From NCBI RefSeq assembly GCF_964022235.1, contig NZ_CAXHZL010000003.1, forward strand, positions 248,001 to 312,000: 64,000 nucleotides of DNA. Reading direction: 5' to 3'. The DNA comes from Limimaricola sp964022235. Its GTDB lineage: Bacteria; Pseudomonadota; Alphaproteobacteria; Rhodobacterales; Rhodobacteraceae. Both the position numbers and the translations under genes were made by a program. Shown piece after piece: positions 61,677-64,000 of the stretch. A model generated the notes under the pieces. The model saw only the letters and a list, made by a program, of their open reading frames with translations, ran no database searches and was not told the DNA's origin. The stretch's first letter is position 1, and the number at the start of each line of letters is the position of its first letter.

Positions 61677-62781
61677 GCCCGGAAGGAAGCCTGGCACGTC
61701 GACCAGCGTCAGGATCAGGATCTCGAAGGCGTCGCAAAAGCACACGAAGCGCGCAGCCTTTCGCGAGCTGTCGATGTCCAGACACCCCGCCAACACCATC
61801 AGCTGGTTGGCGACGACACCCACCGTCGTGCCTTTGAGACGTATGAAGCAAGTCAGGATATTCTTGGCGAACCCGGCCTAACTTTCAAAGGAATCCTCCT
61901 TGTCGGCGAGCTTTCGCACCAGCGCGTGCATGTCGTAGGGCTGGTTAGGGTTGGCGGGGATGAGACTGTCGAGGCTAGGCTCCTCGCGGGCCACATCGTC
62001 GAAGAACGGGCGGCGGGGCGGCCTCTGGAGGTTGTTGAGTGGCAAGACGTCGATCCGGTCGGCGGGTCTCGGCGATCGCCTCGACATCGCCCTCGAAGGC
62101 GGCGTCGGACACGCTCGATTTGCGGCTGTGGGTCATGCCCCCGCCCAGCTCCTCGGCGGTGACGATCTCGCCGGTCACGGTCCTCATCATGTCGGGGCTG
62201 GTGACGAACATATAGGAACTGTCCTCCACCATGAATATGAAGTCGGGCATGGCGGGTGAATAGACTGCGCCACTGGCGCAGGGGCCCATTACGAAACTGA
62301 TCTGCGGTACGACGCCGGAGGCCAGCACGCTGCGCTGGAACACCTCGGCATAGCCTGCAAGTCTGGCCACGACCTCTTTGATACGTGCGCCACCCGAGTC
62401 GTTGATGCCCACGACCAACGCGCCGTTTCGCATCGCCATGTCCATGATCTTGCGAATCTTCTGGGCATGCGTTTCCGACAGCGAGCCGCCGAAGACGGTG
62501 AAGTCCTGGCTGAAGACATAAATCATCCGGCCATTCACCGTGCCCCAGCCGGTGACGATGCCGTCGCCCGAGGGGCGGCTCTCTTGCATGCCAAAATCGG
62601 TGCAGCGGTGGGGCCACGAACATGTCGAACTCCTCGAAGGAGCCTTCATCGAGCAGAAGTTCGATGCGTTCGTGTGCCGGGAGCTTGCCCTTGGCGCGCT
62701 GTGCGGCGAGGCGCTTATCGCCGCCGCCTTGCCGCGCCATGTCCCGGTGACGGCGTGATTTCCTCGCTTGCAAGGGGACAC
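61677..62781 (-). pseudogene. pccB: pccB pseudogene (propionyl-CoA carboxylase beta), frameshifted and 3'-truncated
   Basis: A carboxyltransferase of about 510 codons is recognisable in pieces. KGKLPAHERIELLLDEGSFE and EFDMFVA lie in one frame (to about 62625); RCTDFGMQESRPSGDGIVTG through FVMGPCASGAVYSPAMPDF and EIVTAEELGGGMTH in a second (to about 62060); RRPFFDDVAREEPSLDSLIP to DKEDSFES and a premature stop at 61878 in a third; and FAKNILTCFIRL, VGVVANQLMVLAGCLDIDSS and TLVDVPGFLPG in a fourth. Homology ends near 61677; the last 130 or so residues are missing. The start region is also eroded. At least three frameshifts make it non-functional. Confidence 0.87.
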
Positions 62782-62801
62782 AGGCAGCCTAGCTCAGAGG
62801 C

Positions 62802-63221
62802 ATGTTGCTCACAATTGCCATCCTGCTCGTGATCGTGCTCGGCTCGGTACACCACTTCGGCCTCGTGCTGTGCCGGCACGTGCTGCCGCAGGCCACCGGG
62901 CGCAATTCGCTGGTGCCACTCGGGGCCTTCATCCTGACGGCCCTGCTGCACATGGTGCATATCGCGATCGGTGCGGCGCTCTACCAGCTCTTGCAGGAGC
63001 ACGTGTTTCCCGGTGGCTTGGGCACGGGTTTCACCAATTGGGTGGATTACACCTATCTCTCGGCCATCGCCTTCTCGACCGTGGGGTTCGGCGAGCTGAC
63101 GGTGACGGGGCCGATGCGGTTGGTGGTGGGCGCACAGGCAATGGCGGGGTTCATGATCATCACCTGGTCGGCGACCTTCATCTACGATGTCTCATCGAAG
63201 CAACTCGAAAAGCACAGCTGA
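62802..63221 (+). CDS. Small ion-channel protein (potassium-channel-like pore)
   Basis: A 139-residue membrane protein with helices at about residues 1-23, 38-64 and 105-130 and a pore loop before the last: YTYLSAIAFSTVGFGELTV, in which TVGFG matches the potassium-channel selectivity filter (TVGYG/TVGFG). It has no regulatory RCK domain. Start ATG 62802 lies divergent from the pccB remnant. Its role is probably potassium or ion homeostasis. Confidence 0.83.
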   Translation: MLLTIAILLVIVLGSVHHFGLVLCRHVLPQATGRNSLVPLGAFILTALLHMVHIAIGAALYQLLQEHVFPGGLGTGFTNWVDYTYLSAIAFSTVGFGELTVTGPMRLVVGAQAMAGFMIITWSATFIYDVSSKQLEKHS

Positions 63222-63226
63222 GCCGG

Positions 63227-63901
63227 TCAGCTCCCGGCGTGACGCCATCCCGCGCGGCGCGCTTCGGCCTCGTTGCAAAACCAGCGTTCGCCCGAAGAAG
63301 TGTCGATCTTGGTGCGCCCGTAATAGGGATCGCCCGGCATGTGGTAGATCCGCCCGCCGCCAGAGACGTTGCCCTTGATCGCGCAGCCGCCCGCCTCGGT
63401 CCGCTCGGGCTCGGGCTTGGCCTGCCCCGCGCGCTTGGCGCGCCGCCAATCCCACGGCGCCTCGACTTCGCCGCGCCAGATGCCGCGCCCGGCCTCGCGC
63501 GCGGCGGTCTCCATCGGTAGATAGTCCTTGGAATATTCGACATAGGCCAAGGCCAGACCGTCCGAGACCAGCGTCTCACCGACGTCGGCCCCGTCCACGG
63601 TGCAGCGCGCGACAATACGCTCGTAGCGGTCGATATCCACGGTCTCACACGCCGCAATGCGCCCGGCAAAGCGCAGCGATGTCTCTTGGGTGACCCAGTC
63701 GCCGCAGGCCCATTGCGCGCCCGACCCGGTGCCGCAGCTCTGCGCGTTTTCGGGCGCATCGACACCGTGCAAGCGCACTCGCGCGCCGCCCACGTCGAAG
63801 GTATCACCATCGATCACCGCCACCATGCCGGCGGGACCGGCGGCGGGGGCAGGCTCGGGACTGCACAGACCGAAGAAGGCGAGGATCGCAAAGCAGGACA
63901 T
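63227..63901 (-). CDS. Exported thermonuclease-family (SNase) nuclease
   Basis: A 224-residue protein with an N-terminal signal peptide (MSCFAILAFFGLCSPEPAPA) and a staphylococcal-nuclease OB-fold: VAVIDGDTFDVGGARVRLHG with the calcium Asp and catalytic Arg, VDAPENAQSC, and DRYERIVARCTVDG with the second Arg. The C-terminal segment KGNVSGGGRIYHMPGDPYYG to RWFCNEAEARRAGWRHA is the conserved tail found in many alphaproteobacterial members, with a cysteine pair. It is convergent with the ion-channel gene, six bases apart. Confidence 0.88.
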   Translation of the reverse strand: MSCFAILAFFGLCSPEPAPAAGPAGMVAVIDGDTFDVGGARVRLHGVDAPENAQSCGTGSGAQWACGDWVTQETSLRFAGRIAACETVDIDRYERIVARCTVDGADVGETLVSDGLALAYVEYSKDYLPMETAAREAGRGIWRGEVEAPWDWRRAKRAGQAKPEPERTEAGGCAIKGNVSGGGRIYHMPGDPYYGRTKIDTSSGERWFCNEAEARRAGWRHAGS

Positions 63902-63943
63902 GCGAGAGATGTCGGCGGTTTTCCCCGCCCCGGCAAGGGCTTG

Positions 63944-63960
63944 GTTAACTCAAAGTTAAC
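63944..63960. promoter_or_regulatory. GTTAACT/AGTTAAC palindrome upstream of the nuclease gene
   Basis: GTTAACT (63944-63950) and AGTTAAC (63954-63960) form a perfect inverted repeat around CAA, 43 bases upstream of the nuclease start in otherwise GC-rich DNA. It could be an operator; no family is recognised. Confidence 0.3.
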
Positions 63961-64000
63961 GACTTCCTGCCATCGGCGAAATTCAGCGCTGTGCCACCCG

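Noticed and set aside
61878..62087. Separate 69-codon gene
   Set aside because: It is the frame-shifted middle part of the pccB pseudogene (PFFDD...SLDSLIPANPNQPYD).

Overview
The window is a chromosomal segment from a high-GC alphaproteobacterium, most likely a Rhodobacterales (Roseobacter/Paracoccaceae) member. The evidence is gene content and order: a carD, fdxA, S4-domain protein, SUV3-like helicase row; FolE2; a short-form ProS; an LdtR-type MarR regulator; a propionyl-CoA carboxylase locus with small genes between its subunits; and dense gene packing with many 1-8 nt overlaps. Nearly everything is housekeeping DNA. No rRNA, tRNA, CRISPR array or prophage was seen. Strong third-position GC creates many long antisense open frames, which I left out.

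Layout. 1-5.7 kb: folE2 (cut by the left edge), metZ, a glutathione transferase, yciB, an MgtC-like protein and ftsY. 5.8-10.7 kb: an AlkB-type hydroxylase, xseA, a peptidoglycan-binding-like exported protein and purD. 10.9-15.5 kb: carD, fdxA, an S4 protein and a SUV3-like helicase with a long disordered tail. 15.6-20.4 kb: a TPR protein, an SCP2 protein, a lipase-like hydrolase, a DUF2235 protein, and a group IV decarboxylase divergent from an Lrp/AsnC regulator. 20.4-28.6 kb: valS, a HisC-like aminotransferase, two small membrane proteins missed by length cut-offs, an ABHD10-like hydrolase, thrS, an ArsC-family protein and a cold-shock protein.

28.6-33 kb holds the accessory highlights. 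A low-GC orphan TIR-domain gene with a C-terminal beta-rich region is inserted directly behind thyX, with start and stop codons overlapping. It is followed by a divergent surface-lipoprotein/Slam pair. 33-43 kb: gloA, ldtR, sdhE with an XRE regulator, an aspartate aminotransferase, DedA, a MATE pump, an NAD-dependent epimerase, a secreted alpha/beta hydrolase and parE. 43-51 kb: an excalibur protein, a small outer-membrane barrel, lolD with lolC/E, an MDR oxidoreductase, proS, an AI-2E family protein and hda. 51-57.8 kb: ppk, ppx, a gph-like phosphatase, an exported hypothetical, an EEP-family protein and a TerB/J-domain protein.

57.8-62.8 kb is a decayed methylmalonyl-CoA pathway locus. pccB is frameshifted and truncated. 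pccA survives only as two end fragments flanking a damaged IS5-family element. Methylmalonyl-CoA mutase is reduced to its first codons joined to its B12-binding domain. The small genes between them are intact. The window closes with a small potassium-channel-like protein and a nuclease of the thermonuclease family.

A recurring architectural feature is convergent gene pairs whose two TAG stops share one CTAG palindrome (five cases).
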